Positions 12,501-22,885 of a DNA stretch of 64,000 nucleotides are shown piece by piece. Below the pieces are notes generated by a model, which saw only the letters and a list, made by a program, of their open reading frames with translations, had not been told where the DNA came from and made no database searches. The stretch is from the NCBI GenBank assembly GCA_902806565.1, contig CADCXA010000059.1, positions 434,001 through 498,000 on the forward strand, given 5' to 3'. Position numbers and translations under genes: made by a program. The stretch comes from Hypoxylon rubiginosum (taxonomy: Eukaryota > Ascomycota > Sordariomycetes > Xylariales > Hypoxylaceae). Positions within the stretch are counted from its first letter, which is position 1; every line of letters begins with the position of its first letter.

Positions 12501-13270
12501 CTTCGTCCAGAACTCTAAGCCAACGTCTCAATCCTGCTGCGCCAACTTTCATGGCCGGTTTGTTTCGCGCGAAATCGGAAAAGGACGGTGATAGAGAGAT
12601 CAGGGACTCGAAAGATAAGGCTAAGAGTAGAGCCAAGGATAAAGAACCGGTCAGAGAGAAGAAGCCGCGCATTTCACTATCGTCTGCCTCTGAGGCTGCG
12701 GCTCCCTCTATAGACGAGTCGCCGCTAGAATCCCGCAAATCCCGCGACGCCTTTTCCGTCGGCACACCTTCCATCACAGAATCACGAGAGTCGCTCACGT
12801 TAGACCATTCTATATCCAATACACCTTCGGATCAGGCAACTCCCAGCCTCGGGAGCAAGGAGCAGGAAAGTGGGTTTAGAAAGCTCCTGAGAAAGGGCAG
12901 CTCTTCTAAGTTTAGCTTATCCTCGGTTAGAAGCCTAGGAGGCAAGAAGGGGCCCAGCAGTGTCACAAACTCGGATAAGAATGCATCCGTCGAGCGTAGC
13001 AGCTTCGATGAATACGCCGAAGACAGCAGTGGCGGTGGCGTCGGTCTAGCTCCAGGCCGCAGCTATGAAAGCCTCCACAGCAGCCCGTCGTTAGGACCCA
13101 CGAGCGCGAGCAGACATAGCAAGGACAAGTCGGTAAGCTGGGGTTCCAGGTTCACGATGAAGAAAAAGACGGGGAAAGAAAAGGAGAGCTTGGATCTCGA
13201 GAGAGACGAGTCGGTGCCTAGCACACCCATGTTTGAAGAGAAGAGAGCCTTCGACAATTCAGCTACGTAG
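9599..13270 (+). CDS. Membrane-anchored fibronectin-III / coiled-coil protein
   Basis: The exons are 9599-9870, 9945-10138 and 10200-13270. The introns are 74 bp (GTATGT, branch CTGAC, TAG) and 61 bp (GTGAGT, branch CTGAT, TAG). Joined length is 1178 residues. The N-terminus has two or three hydrophobic segments (about 8-24, 28-46, 75-92). A fibronectin type III-like domain follows (about 130-210; LNWTRPLPTRPVAKFTIQVN and LKPNHFYNIRVIAVGYNNFQ), then a long charged coiled coil (about 285-530). The remaining 640 residues are Ser/Pro-rich and disordered, with many basic/Ser phosphosite-like stretches. I chose the ATG at 9599 because the hydrophobic segment starts there; an in-frame ATG at 9482 would add 39 residues. 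The architecture recalls conserved fungal FN3 proteins of unknown role. The function is not known to me. Confidence 0.85.
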
Positions 13271-13781
13271 TAGAGTAGTAGCAGCCAAAGCGATCTTTTA
13301 ACCAAATCAATTCCACAGCAACTTATGAACATTTCGCCCAGAATAAAGAATTTCTGTGAATGTATAGCCATATATAGTAAAGAACCTAGCCAGATATATA
13401 TGCCTAACAGTCGTATATGAACCTCTAATCTCTTGTCTTGGTAAATCATCCTACGATCTCATATAGCATCCAGAGCATCATCCGATGGACCCCCTTTTAG
13501 TCCAATATTATGAGTAAATTGAGTAAGCGGTGAAGCGGGGCAGAATCTCCAATTACAATAGCATAGCTGCTGAGCTCCGCCAATCTTAGCATCTACCCAC
13601 ATACCAAAGGTACCTAGTAATTACTACCAGTTAACAAACGTCCAGCACCTGCAAGACTTTCTCCTGAGATTCGAGGTTCGGCACATGGAGAATTCATAGT
13701 AATGGTGCCATAAATATACCCGCATATCGCTGCCCCCTTACGAATCATAGCCCACACACACACGAGAGAGCGAGTCACCCC
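13271..13781. other. Intergenic: 3' UTR plus CMC1 promoter
   Basis: About 510 bp between two genes on the same strand. An AGGTACCT palindrome lies near 13607. A short CA-repeat just precedes the CMC1 start. No gene is seen. Confidence 0.5.
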
Positions 13782-14502
13782 ATGGCCGCAATGGCAGCTC
13801 AGCAACCTTCGATACCCTCGGCCGGCGGCAGCAGGGGTGGTAGGGACGGCGGAGAAGTAAAAGACGAGAATCTTGCTATGCCCTCGAGAAACCCGCTGCC
13901 GCTGTCGGCGAGCCAGGAGGCGCAGGTCCGGGAGCTGTTCAACCAGCGGGTGCGGCACCTCTGCGCGGACGAGATAAAAGGTTCGTTCCCCCCTTTCTGT
14001 TCTTCCTTTCGTCCTCCTGCCCCTCCCCCCTTCTCCATACTAGTCTCCTCTCATATCCCTCTTCTGTCCATACCCATGCTAACCTCGACTGTTTTTTTAT
14101 TTGAAAATTACAGCCTTCGCAGACTGCGCCCGCGACCGGACCTTCACGATCCCGTTCGCGTGCCGGGACGCGTCGCGCGCGATGAACGGGTGCATGCTGC
14201 GGCACGCGACGCCCGCGGAGCACGACCGCGCGCGCGAGCAGTGGTTCGCGCAGCGGCGGCAGCGGGCGCGCGAGCGCGAGCAGAAGGAGCGGCGCAAGCA
14301 CGAGCAGGAGGCCTTCCACCGCGAGTGGTGGGGCTTGCCGCAGCGCGACCCGGACGACGTGCGACGGGAGCTCGAGAGGCTTAAGGGGGAGGAGAGGATC
14401 GGGGGGAGGACGGGTGGGGGGAGGCCGCCGTCGCCGCCGACAACGACAACGACAACAACGTCTCAGGGGGAGGGAGAGGCAGGGGGGAAGGGGAAGCGGT
14501 GA
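13782..14502 (+). CDS. CMC1: COX assembly mitochondrial protein, twin Cx9C (Cmc1 family)
   Basis: Small intermembrane-space protein needed for cytochrome c oxidase assembly (Cox1 maturation, copper handling). Exons are 13782-13980 and 14114-14502, joined across a 133-bp intron, giving 195 residues. The CHCH fold has two Cx9C motifs, with Cys at 61/71 and 83/93 and the family's EIKAFADCARDRTF between them. The intron falls inside the first Cx9C, so neither exon alone shows the full motif. The C-terminus is Arg/Glu-rich helix followed by low-complexity Gly/Pro/Thr. It is longer than yeast Cmc1 (about 110 residues), mainly through this tail and an N-terminal extension. Several ATGs lie close together at the start. 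Confidence 0.88.
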
Positions 14503-15059
14503 CGGGGATAGGGATGGGATGAGATGAGGAGCGACGAGAGGCGAGAGGCGGGTGAGAAAAAGGGGAGAGCTGGGTGAGCAGGTGTGATCTGTGTATAAGA
14601 GAGAGAGACATGATGTATATGCATATCTTCGGCGTTTACACCGGCTGGCAGACGACTATTTATATTGTTTTTGGGGTTCGGTTCCGATACACTGCTCTAT
14701 AGTACACATGATAAAGGCGACGGCTATAGAGACAGACTACTTGTCTAGACGAGAAAATTTCAGAGCATCTACGAGTACGGAATATGCATAGTGAGATATG
14801 CAAATCATGACTACGGTGAGGGGGTAACGGCTAGGATTTTGAAGTCCAGCTTGCAGCAATGTTTAGGTACGATAAGACGGGCAAAGAGAGCATGGTCAGT
14901 TCTCTCGGGTTTTATTCATGCTGAGTCGTCGTTCTTGCGAAATCCTCGCTATCTTTTCTTGGATGCTTCTTTTTCTCTACGCATTGGTATCCTTTAACGC
15001 CGGCCCAATTCTTTTTTTTTCTTCCCGTCGCAGCTATTACGCTAGCTAATTCGACACAT
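14503..15059. other. Convergent intergenic region, no gene seen
   Basis: About 560 bp between the stops of CMC1 (plus) and LYS1 (minus), probably their 3' UTRs. The first 80 bases are G/A-rich. Open frames of 62-76 codons overlap it but show no content. Confidence 0.5.
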
Positions 15060-16357
15060 CTAGTTTTCTAACGCCTCCTTAGGCAGCGTAGCCACCTTCT
15101 CCTGGAATAGCTTGTAGGCACCTGCCCACACAGGATCGTTCTGCCAGTCGTTAAGCTTGAGCAGGTACGGTAGCAAGTCGTTGCTAAACGACTCCGAGGA
15201 CTCCCTGGGCAGCAGGCTGGGCAGGTGGTCGATGCTGATGACGCTCAACGGCGGGCCCTCCAGGCCTTCTACGGGTACCGTGGGCTTGGCGAACGTGGTC
15301 GCAATCGTGTAGATCGGGACTAGACGTAGCATTAGCACCAGTAGTAGATATTATGCCAAGTAGAAATCTCGTAGTTGGATGACTCACTGGGGTTATTGGG
15401 GTTAGTAGTGTCGGCCGAGACGTCGCACACGACGCTGAGCCGGCGCCCGGGCGCCTTGAGCGAGTCGACGTTGACGAAGTGCGGGATCTGGGACGACAGG
15501 TAGATGCAGTTGACGAAGATGTCGCTCTCGGCGATCTCCGGGAAGGGCCCGCCCTTGGCCGTCTCCGCCATGTCCCACTTGAGGATCTGCTCCGTGGGCA
15601 GGCCGGCCTTGAGGCACAGGTCGACGGCGCCGCGGCCGCAGCGGCCCAGGGCGCCGATGACGATGACGCGGGGGAGTCTGCCGGCCTTCTCTTGACCTGC
15701 GGCCAGGTCCTTCTTGACGTCGGCGATCAGCGCGTCCTCGTTCGGGTAGCTCTCGACTCCCGGCAGCGGCTCCGCGCCGCCCGGGTGCGTCAGCTGCCAC
15801 GCCCAGTTCTTGAGCGCGAGCGCGCTGCCGCTGAACCCGGCCTGGTACCCGAAGGCCGCCACGCGCCGCCCCGTCGCCGGATCCTGCAGGAACTCGAGGT
15901 CGAGGAGCGTGCCTCCGCCGCGCGGGAACCGCGCCAGGACCGCCTCCCACCCGCCCTGCTGCTTGTAACAGTGCGCGAACTGGACGTGTACGTGCTTGAG
16001 GGGGACTGTGCATATGGCTCACGTATTAGCTACCGATTCCCAGTCTTGTTTTGGATTATACGGAGCTTGGATAGGTAGGTAAGGTATGCTTGGGGGAAGT
16101 GACTCACATGTCTCCTCCGGCAGCTCCTTGAGCCCGACGATGATGTGCTCCTTGGGCGCGTCGCGCCAGCTGCCGGTAGGGACGAGGGCGGCGCCCGCGG
16201 CGGTGAATTCCTCGTCGTCGAAGATTCGGACGGGGCTCTTCTCGACGTTGACGACGTAGCCAGCTTCGATCAACGCCTTGGCCGTGGTGGGAGTGAGGGC
16301 GGAGCGGTGCTCGAGAAGCTTGTCCTCGGAGCGCAGGTGTAGGATCGTGGGAGCCAT
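15060..16357 (-). CDS. LYS1: Saccharopine dehydrogenase (NAD+, L-lysine-forming)
   Basis: Last step of the fungal alpha-aminoadipate pathway: saccharopine + NAD+ to lysine + 2-oxoglutarate. Exons are 16357-16108, 16005-15388 and 15319-15060, with introns of 102 and 68 bp, both with donor GTGAGT. Joined length is 375 residues, typical for the family (about 370). The N-terminus [11 protein letters not shown] and the [21 protein letters not shown] segment are family hallmarks; the Rossmann part carries [22 protein letters not shown]. The ATG at 16357 matches orthologues. An in-frame ATG at 16453 would add a 32-residue basic extension (see findings). The middle exon is very GC-rich. Confidence 0.95.
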
Positions 16358-17581
16358 ATTCGCGTATCTTCGGGTGAGTGGACGGGTGAACAGTCGGTGT
16401 CTAGCAAATTTCAAAGTCAATTGGCTTAAATTAAACAGCTTCTCGTTTTGCAACCTCTGCTTGAAGGTCGCTGTAAGTGTAAGTGGTGAGTTGCCCTTGC
16501 TATAGTGGGGCAGAGAAATGACGAGGACCCTTTTTATTCTGATAATCGATAAACCTGGTGTTGGTGGGATGATTCACAATCCAAAAATTTCACCGCCGAT
16601 GTCGCCTATTGCCCTGTTCTAGTACGCTAATCCACAAGAGGTTAGGGTACCGAAGCTCTGGATACCAAAAAAGGGGCAGGAAGCCTAAACTAAACCCTTA
16701 TTATAACCCCTTATTTCCAACCTCCCCTGAACAAGCTTTTTTGCAAGTTGTTTCCTGATATAGCAAACGAGGTCCTACTTTTAGAAACAGTATACCTCTG
16801 TCAATATTTATATTGTCTTCATATCAGACTTGGAAATTTTCATACAGGTTGTAAAGTAGGTACCTAGGGGGTACATACTAATAAATTGAGCACGTGTAGG
16901 CGCATATCACTTTCAAACAGCTCTGGTAACTTGGGTACCCTCATTGCGATGCCCTTTAGCTCTTGGTAATATTATCAAAAGAATCGGGAAAGGCTAATGG
17001 CTTGATCATTGTCGTAGAGTTGGCATGTTCGTTTGTCCCGTCAGGTAGTTAGACCAAGCAACGTCTTGCAATCGACGGCAAAATATATAACCACTTACAA
17101 TCAAACTCACCCGCTCAAGACCATCAGTCGTTTTCATCTTAGAATGCAGATTCTCGTCCTTTGTCGATAGCCTGCGATTGTATCGACCGTTATCCTCTCT
17201 ATGTAACCACGACTCTTGCTATGGCCTCAGCTATGACAAACACCGAATTTGGCTAAAGCTAGGTACGCCCGCCCTCTTGGAACAAGCTACGTAGGAAGCA
17301 GTAGTTTATGGCCTAGTAATACTGGCTGGATAGACTGATATAGGAGGTGATAGATGGTGGAATGTATGAGTCTGGCGGAAAAGAAGTCTATCTACCTACC
17401 TACCTGGTACGCATACCTGCCGAGTCTCGTTCCCAATAGTTCCTTGCATAAATAAGACTTGATTTCTACACCCTTTTGTTTTCTTTACGACATCGAGAAC
17501 GCAGCGAAATATCTTCTTTTGGAATTTAAAAAGTAAAAATAAAGATAAAAATAAAAAAGATGAAAAAGGAAAAGAATAAAT
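16358..17581. other. LYS1 upstream region and gene desert
   Basis: About 1.2 kb with no supportable gene. It includes the LYS1 promoter and a TAGGTACCTAG-type palindrome near 16858-16868. Its right end is A-rich: read on the minus strand it gives T runs just downstream of the tRNA-like element, which could terminate RNA polymerase III. Confidence 0.45.
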
Positions 17582-17775
17582 TGCCGCAGGCCAGAATCGA
17601 ACTGGCTTCTCCGGTTGAGCAGACGCACAACTGCTACCACGGTAGCATCCACTAAATCCCCTCGCTGTGGCTAGCATCCACACTGTTGTGGTGCCTGGCA
17701 TCCGCGTTTTAGGGATCTAGTGGAGGCTTTCATAATACTGCTCTTCCGACGTCACTACCATTGGACCACCGCAGC
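17582..17775 (-). other. tRNA-like element with A and B boxes and a long internal insert
   Basis: Read on the minus strand, the first seven bases (GCTGCGG, from 17775) can pair with CTGCGGC near 17583-17589, using two G-U pairs. An A-box match (TGGTCCAATGG) lies just inside the 5' end. A perfect T-arm (GCCAG-TTCGATT-CTGGC, 17590-17606) gives a B box. T runs follow downstream. The middle, about 110 bases longer than a normal tRNA, holds a perfect GCTACC/GGTAGC hairpin. I could not build a normal anticodon loop with U33, so I cannot assign an amino acid. It may be an intron-containing tRNA that I mis-folded, a tRNA pseudogene or a tRNA-derived SINE. Confidence 0.4.
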
Positions 17776-18146
17776 TTGTATGAATTGTTGAAAATCGGTA
17801 CAACAATTATGGTACATAACCCTTTCGCCGAGGAAGGTGCCCCGGGCGCGGGTGTTGCTCGGGACAACGCCGGAATAGCGTGCTGCCGGTTGCTGGGTGT
17901 AGAAGCACCTGACGCCAGAGGCCGTCAATCGTAATAGCAAATTCATCTATTACTAGAGGACCAGTAATTTAACACGCTCTTCAATGATATAGAACACCGT
18001 GGTTAGGGTCATTATTTGCGAAAGCTTCACGGAACCTAATAGGTGTTTGAGTCAGGCTACACGCAGACGTGCCAGATAGGTATTAATACTATATGATAAT
18101 GCTCGATGTTATACCCATCTTTTAATTATGGCTCATGACGTTTGAT
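17776..18146. other. Intergenic, no gene seen
   Basis: About 370 bp between the tRNA-like element and the 3' end of the MFS gene. It marks the boundary between the housekeeping block and the metabolite cluster. Confidence 0.4.
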
Positions 18147-19893
18147 CTAATTCTGAAAAGATTGTCGCCCCTTTTCTTCAGACTCAATCGTCAACTCTCG
18201 GGTCAACAGGCTCGTGAAAAACCCAACGACTCCGAAGCCAGCCAGGATGTAGAAGATGGGCTTAAAAGCCTGCGCGTAGGCCCCCCGAACACCTTCCATC
18301 GTTTCGGACGTCACGTTGACTGTCTGCAGGTACGGGATGAAACTCAAAGCTTCGTCGGGACTTTCTAGCAGAGCCAGGGCACTAGGTAGGGGACCAAGCG
18401 AGGCTATTGCCGCGCCGAACTGGTTGCTAAACACGGTGGCAGCCACGGATAGGCCGATGAGAGCGCCGAAAAGCCGGAACGAGACTAAAATGCCGATGGC
18501 GAGGCCTTGATCCTCGGCTCTTTTGGCGCTGGCCTGCATGGGAATAGGGGGGACGGTAAACAGTGTCCCGAGGCCGATGGCGGCAATGACCTGGAAGCCG
18601 GAGCTTTCGGCTAGGGTCGTTTCGCTGCCCCAGAGACCAAGGAGGCCGACACCGACGGCGGCGAATATCCAGCCTAGCCAGATCTCCCAGACGTATCTTC
18701 TCGTCCACTCTACGCCCAGCGCGGCTATGCCGGTGAAGCCCATAAGCACGGCGAAGAAGGAGATCATGGAAACGGCGGACGGGAGGGGGCCCTTGAGAAA
18801 GACGGACTGGAAGAATAGAGGTATGTACTGAACAAGGGTGTAGAGTATCAAGCCATGAATGAAGCTCCCAGCCAGCGTAGCCGCGGCCGTTCGGTTGCTG
18901 AAGATGCGGTAAGGGAACATTGGCTCCAGGGGCTTGGACTCGTACCAGGCAAAGACACCGAGGAGAAGAGCGCCGATAATAAGGGGTAGGATAGTTTGCC
19001 AGGAGTTCCAAGCGTACATAGATCCCGCCCAGCTAAGTGGCAACGAGAAGACCGTAGCTCCGGCAGTGAACAAGGCAATCCCACCCCAATCCAGTCTGGC
19101 CAATTGTTGTCGAAAGGTGTCCGGCATAGGCTTGAGGTCCAAGCAGAACACGCACAAGGGAAGGCAGACACCGATCAAAGGGAGATTAAGCCAGCCGATC
19201 CACCTCCACGTCGCGTACTGGCTGAAGGAGGCGCCAAGGACAGGGCCGAGGATGGTGCCGAGGGCCATTGGGATGGAGATCAGGCCAATGTAGAAGGCGC
19301 GCTCGTTCAGCGTCGTGATATCGGCGATGATGACCTCGTTGAGCACGTCGAGCCCCCCGCCGCCCAGGGCCTGCACGACGCGGCCTACGATGACGACGGG
19401 CAGGGACTGGCTGACGGCGAAGACGACGGAGCCGATGCCGAACAGGGCGAATGCCACGTACAGGGGCAGCTTGCGGCCGAAGACGTCGGAGACGCTCGTG
19501 TAGATGGGCTGCACGATGGTCTCGATCAGTATGAAGGAGATGCTGGCCCAGAATGCCTCCAGAGTGGTTCCGTGGAGCTCATTGCTTATTGTCTAAGTGC
19601 AATGTTAGCCTGCCCGCCTCGCAAAATTCGGGCTTCTTCGTATCGTCTTGAACTCGTACCGGTATGGCAATCCCCAGGGCGGTGGCGTCGATTGATACGA
19701 TGAATACCATGAGCAGCAGCGAAAGGAATGCGAGGTGAAACTTGACAGGCTTTCTCAACCTGTCTAGAAACGTGGGCGCTACCCGCGTCTGTGGGCTCTG
19801 CTCTGGGATGGACTGCGGCGCTGCGCCTTCGACTATCTTCTCGTCGTCGACAACGGCCATGTTGACGTTTGAAATGTCTATTAGTTGCGACAT
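18147..19893 (-). CDS. MFS transporter, DHA2-type (14-spanner) drug/metabolite exporter
   Basis: Plasma-membrane proton antiporter, probably exporting the cluster product. Exon 1 is 19893-19660 and exon 2 is 19592-18147; the 67-bp intron has donor GTACGA, branch GCTAAC and acceptor TTAG. Joined length is 559 residues. After a cytosolic N-terminus of about 50 residues come roughly 14 membrane segments. The loop 2-3 motif is SVSDVFGRKLPLY. Antiporter motif C is GLISIPMALGTILGPVLGA, which fits proton-driven exporters. Relatives include trichothecene and other mycotoxin efflux pumps, but the substrate cannot be read from the sequence. It lies at the cluster edge, on the same strand as the regulator and the PLP enzyme. 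Confidence 0.92.
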
Positions 19894-20546
19894 GGTGTTC
19901 TTTGGGTTGTCGGCCTACCTACTTGGGTAAGAAGGACGTTAGCAGAGAAGGGCCTGTTAATTTCCCCAGCCTCCAATATTGGATTGGGGGGACGATTGCG
20001 CGATACAACCCCCCGTATACAATTTGTCAGCATGGACCAGGGTAACTTCACAGGGCCTATTCACATTGAATGGTTTGTTCATGATCGCACGTAGGGTTGC
20101 CCCCGGAAGCTTGGCACTGCAGGGTGAAAAAGCCGATCAGGAACCCGTACCCTATTCCGAAAATTAGAACTGTTCCGAGTGTCTGCATGCCGGTTTACCC
20201 CTTATGCTTACTACATCGGCTTGCATGCTAGGTGGTAGTTATACCGATTGGCTTATAAGACCGCCGTAGCAAAGTGGATCTTACTGGGGGTAGCAGCCAG
20301 AGCGAAAAAGGGGGGGGATCGGAGAAGCTCGACCTTAGCACAGGCGACATCTATCTCGAGTTGGACAGCATGAGCCACCTAACATGAGGACCTCGAGTAT
20401 TGCTAACAATCGACCTTCGGGACGTAGACGAGAGGAGTAATTTGCGCGCTCTGCCTATCTTGGGTAGCACCAAGCGAAGCAATGCTGTACTATGTGAATT
20501 GTATTTTATTTATATACTAGGGGATCAATCAAGCCCGTAGACTTCA
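19894..20546. promoter_or_regulatory. Promoter region of the MFS gene
   Basis: About 650 bp upstream of the transporter and downstream of the regulator. I see no clear CGG-type Zn2Cys6 palindrome. A G-run is present near 20310-20318. No gene. Confidence 0.4.
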
Positions 20547-21820
20547 TCATATTTGTCTTTGGGTTAGTAGCCGAAGCTGCTCGAATCGTATTTTGAGTGG
20601 TTCTATGTAGCCTCCGTTGCGCGTGTCTTCCGATAAATTTTGACTGTTTGTCGAGCCTGATGCTTGCGTCCACGTCGCTATCCGAGCTATAGTCTCTAAT
20701 CCGAATGAAAGTTCATCGGACACCTTTCGAGCCCATGTCGATCTAAGATGAGTGTCTTCCTTATTCCCAACACTGTATATTAAACTAGCGATGTGACAGT
20801 TGATGGCATCGAGGTGCTCAAGTTGACCCTCGGTCATGTCTGTCCGGGAGCTAGGCGACGGCATATTATTTTTTAGGAGTGCGCTATTCATGTTTATGAG
20901 GCCTAGGCTGTCTACTACCGTCTCTAGGAGATCCAGATTCTGGTAAAGAATCATTGTGAAGAGAATAACGCATCGATTCTTGCGTTCGATATTCTTCTGA
21001 AGATCGATGAGACCGTTGAGGCCGACACCAGCTTTACGCACGGTTCTTAACACCACGTCGAGCTGGTGCGGCCGAGCAATGCAACTTTCCAGCGCGTTGA
21101 TGATCTGCGTTGCTGCCAGGATGCACCGTTCGTCCAGGGATTCTTTTCTGGAGGGTGTCATGAAAGACGCCGAAAATCCGTTCCGGGTGTGCGACGACGG
21201 AGAGAAGCTATCGGACACGTCTCTCGGACTGCTCAACAGGGTATCGTCTCGGTTGATGGCGTAATCCCAGTTGGTACCTACGCCTGCGAATGCAGGAGAA
21301 CAGTCAAGGGCAGAAGTCTGGTCGTGGGTCTGGAAGTCGTTCGGTGAAGGTGTGAGAATCCCGTTTCGGTTCGTTGAAAATGGGTGGTCGAGTGCGGCAA
21401 ACGGGACGTCAAATGGACCAACAGTTTCTTCGCCCAAAAGATGGTTGCTTAAACAGATGGCCGACGACTGTCCAGGCATCAAGCTTCGAGTGATATCATC
21501 GTCTGGCGTATTCAAACCCGAATCATCTATGTCGAAATGGGCAAACGAGGAGCGGTCGTGAACCTGGCCGGTGACTTGCTCTGAAGCTTCCGATGGCTGT
21601 TTCTTGTGTTTCTTAGGCACTCGTCCAGCCATCGACTCCAAGTATACGCATTGCGAGTCAGTCTTGGAGCAACGATGACAGCCCGTTTTCTGACCGGAGC
21701 ATTTCACCTGGCTTAGCTGATTAGTAGTGTTAAGGCTGTTAGATGTTGGCTACAGACCTTTGCCGACGTGCAATTCAGACAAGCATTCCGGAGTCTTATT
21801 GGCCGCCGACTAGACGACAT
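20547..21820 (-). CDS. Zn2Cys6 transcription factor, probable cluster regulator
   Basis: Exon 1 is 21820-21758 and exon 2 is 21707-20547, across a 50-bp intron that splits the zinc cluster. Joined length is 407 residues. The binuclear cluster is complete, with spacing C-x2-C-x6-C-x6-C-x2-C-x6-C (first Cys at residue 14). It is followed by a basic linker (RVPKKHKKQ). There is no obvious fungal_trans domain; the C-terminal half is helical with Leu-rich stretches and resembles AflR-type cluster regulators. Its position between the exporter and the PLP enzyme suggests it controls this cluster. A strong 50-bp hairpin-forming inverted repeat lies about 130 bp upstream of the start. Confidence 0.9.
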
Positions 21821-22885
21821 GACTATCGTTAGGTGCGGGGATAATAGCAGCACTAACAACGACGAAGAACATAACCGATTCTAGGCTAGGGCGCGAGGAA
21901 GCAAGCCAAGAACTGATAATATCGTTTCGCTACCCGATCTCAGTTGTCTACCAAAGTCTGGCATTGGAAAGATAGGCATCTTTCCAATACCAGACTTTGG
22001 TTGGTCCCTCTACCCGTATTCCACCATATACAGTCATGTCAAAATAGGGGCTACAATCCACGAATCACGAAGACTGAATGGCCTCGACTACCATATGTCG
22101 GAAAAAGTGGTACCTAGACCTGGGGTTTAGCTAACGCGGTTTCGTGAGTAATGGTTGGCGATATACATTCGGCCCACCAAGATGGCTCCTGAAGGATTCT
22201 GTCGCGGAAAAATACTGCTATCGGTAGCGGTGAAGAGGCGTAGCTGTACTAGTTGACGAATATCAAGATCAAAATAAAGATATATCTTGCTAATTGTGGG
22301 GGTTTCATGCGGCGCCGTGGCGAGATGCATAGGTACGTTGCAAACGTCGAAGGTGATGTTACAGTTGTCGGATTTTCAACTCCAGCTGAGTCTGGGGGTT
22401 CAAACCCCGACCCCGAGCCCTGTATCCTGTCCTATAGGCCACTGGGTTGCGTGCGTGCCGTCCACGTGTTAGGGGTTGCGACACTTATATGCATCATTGT
22501 CCGGGAATAGGGTATAAAGCACTGCTCGCACGCAACAACTAGCTATCCTTGCATGTTTCTGGGACTGGTCGACTCTTATAGATATTTAATTAGTATCTAG
22601 GGTCCAATACGTACCTCCTAGGTAGGTACATGTAGGTACAGTAGGTACGAAGTTATGTATTCTGGTGGGATTGTAAAATTGTCCTATGTATGTAGTTTGT
22701 GTAACCATATGAAAATTCACTTGCTGGGAAAGATGGCTTGATTAGTAAACATATAAGTATGACTAATTCTTGGCTTGAAATCTTACTGCTACATATTTAC
22801 CTGCCAGACCTATACCAGACCCCTATACCAGACCTACCTGGTATGTGCAATCTTCGGAGCCTCAGTGATAATGACAATGATAAGA
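21821..22885. other. Regulator upstream region
   Basis: About 1.07 kb between the regulator start and the 3' end of the PLP enzyme gene. It contains the 50-bp inverted repeat described separately and a run of GTAGGTACA-like motifs at about 22615-22655. A GGTTCAAACCC palindrome near 22400 resembles a B box but has no tRNA around it. No gene is seen. Confidence 0.5.
21951..22000. repeat. Near-perfect 23-bp inverted repeat with 4-bp loop
   Basis: Left arm 21951-21973 and right arm 21978-22000 are reverse complements with one mismatch, around the loop AGGC. The pair extends one more base on each side. As DNA or RNA it would form a stable hairpin. It lies in the upstream region of the Zn2Cys6 gene. 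Confidence 0.9.

Noticed and set aside
15402..16022. 206-codon minus-strand frame inside LYS1
   Set aside because: Arg/Pro/Gly-rich off-frame reading of the GC-rich middle exon; the saccharopine dehydrogenase frame explains the same bases.
22290..22425. Possible tRNA around the GGTTCAAACCC palindrome
   Set aside because: Perfect B-box-like sequence, but no matching acceptor stem or acceptable A box upstream.
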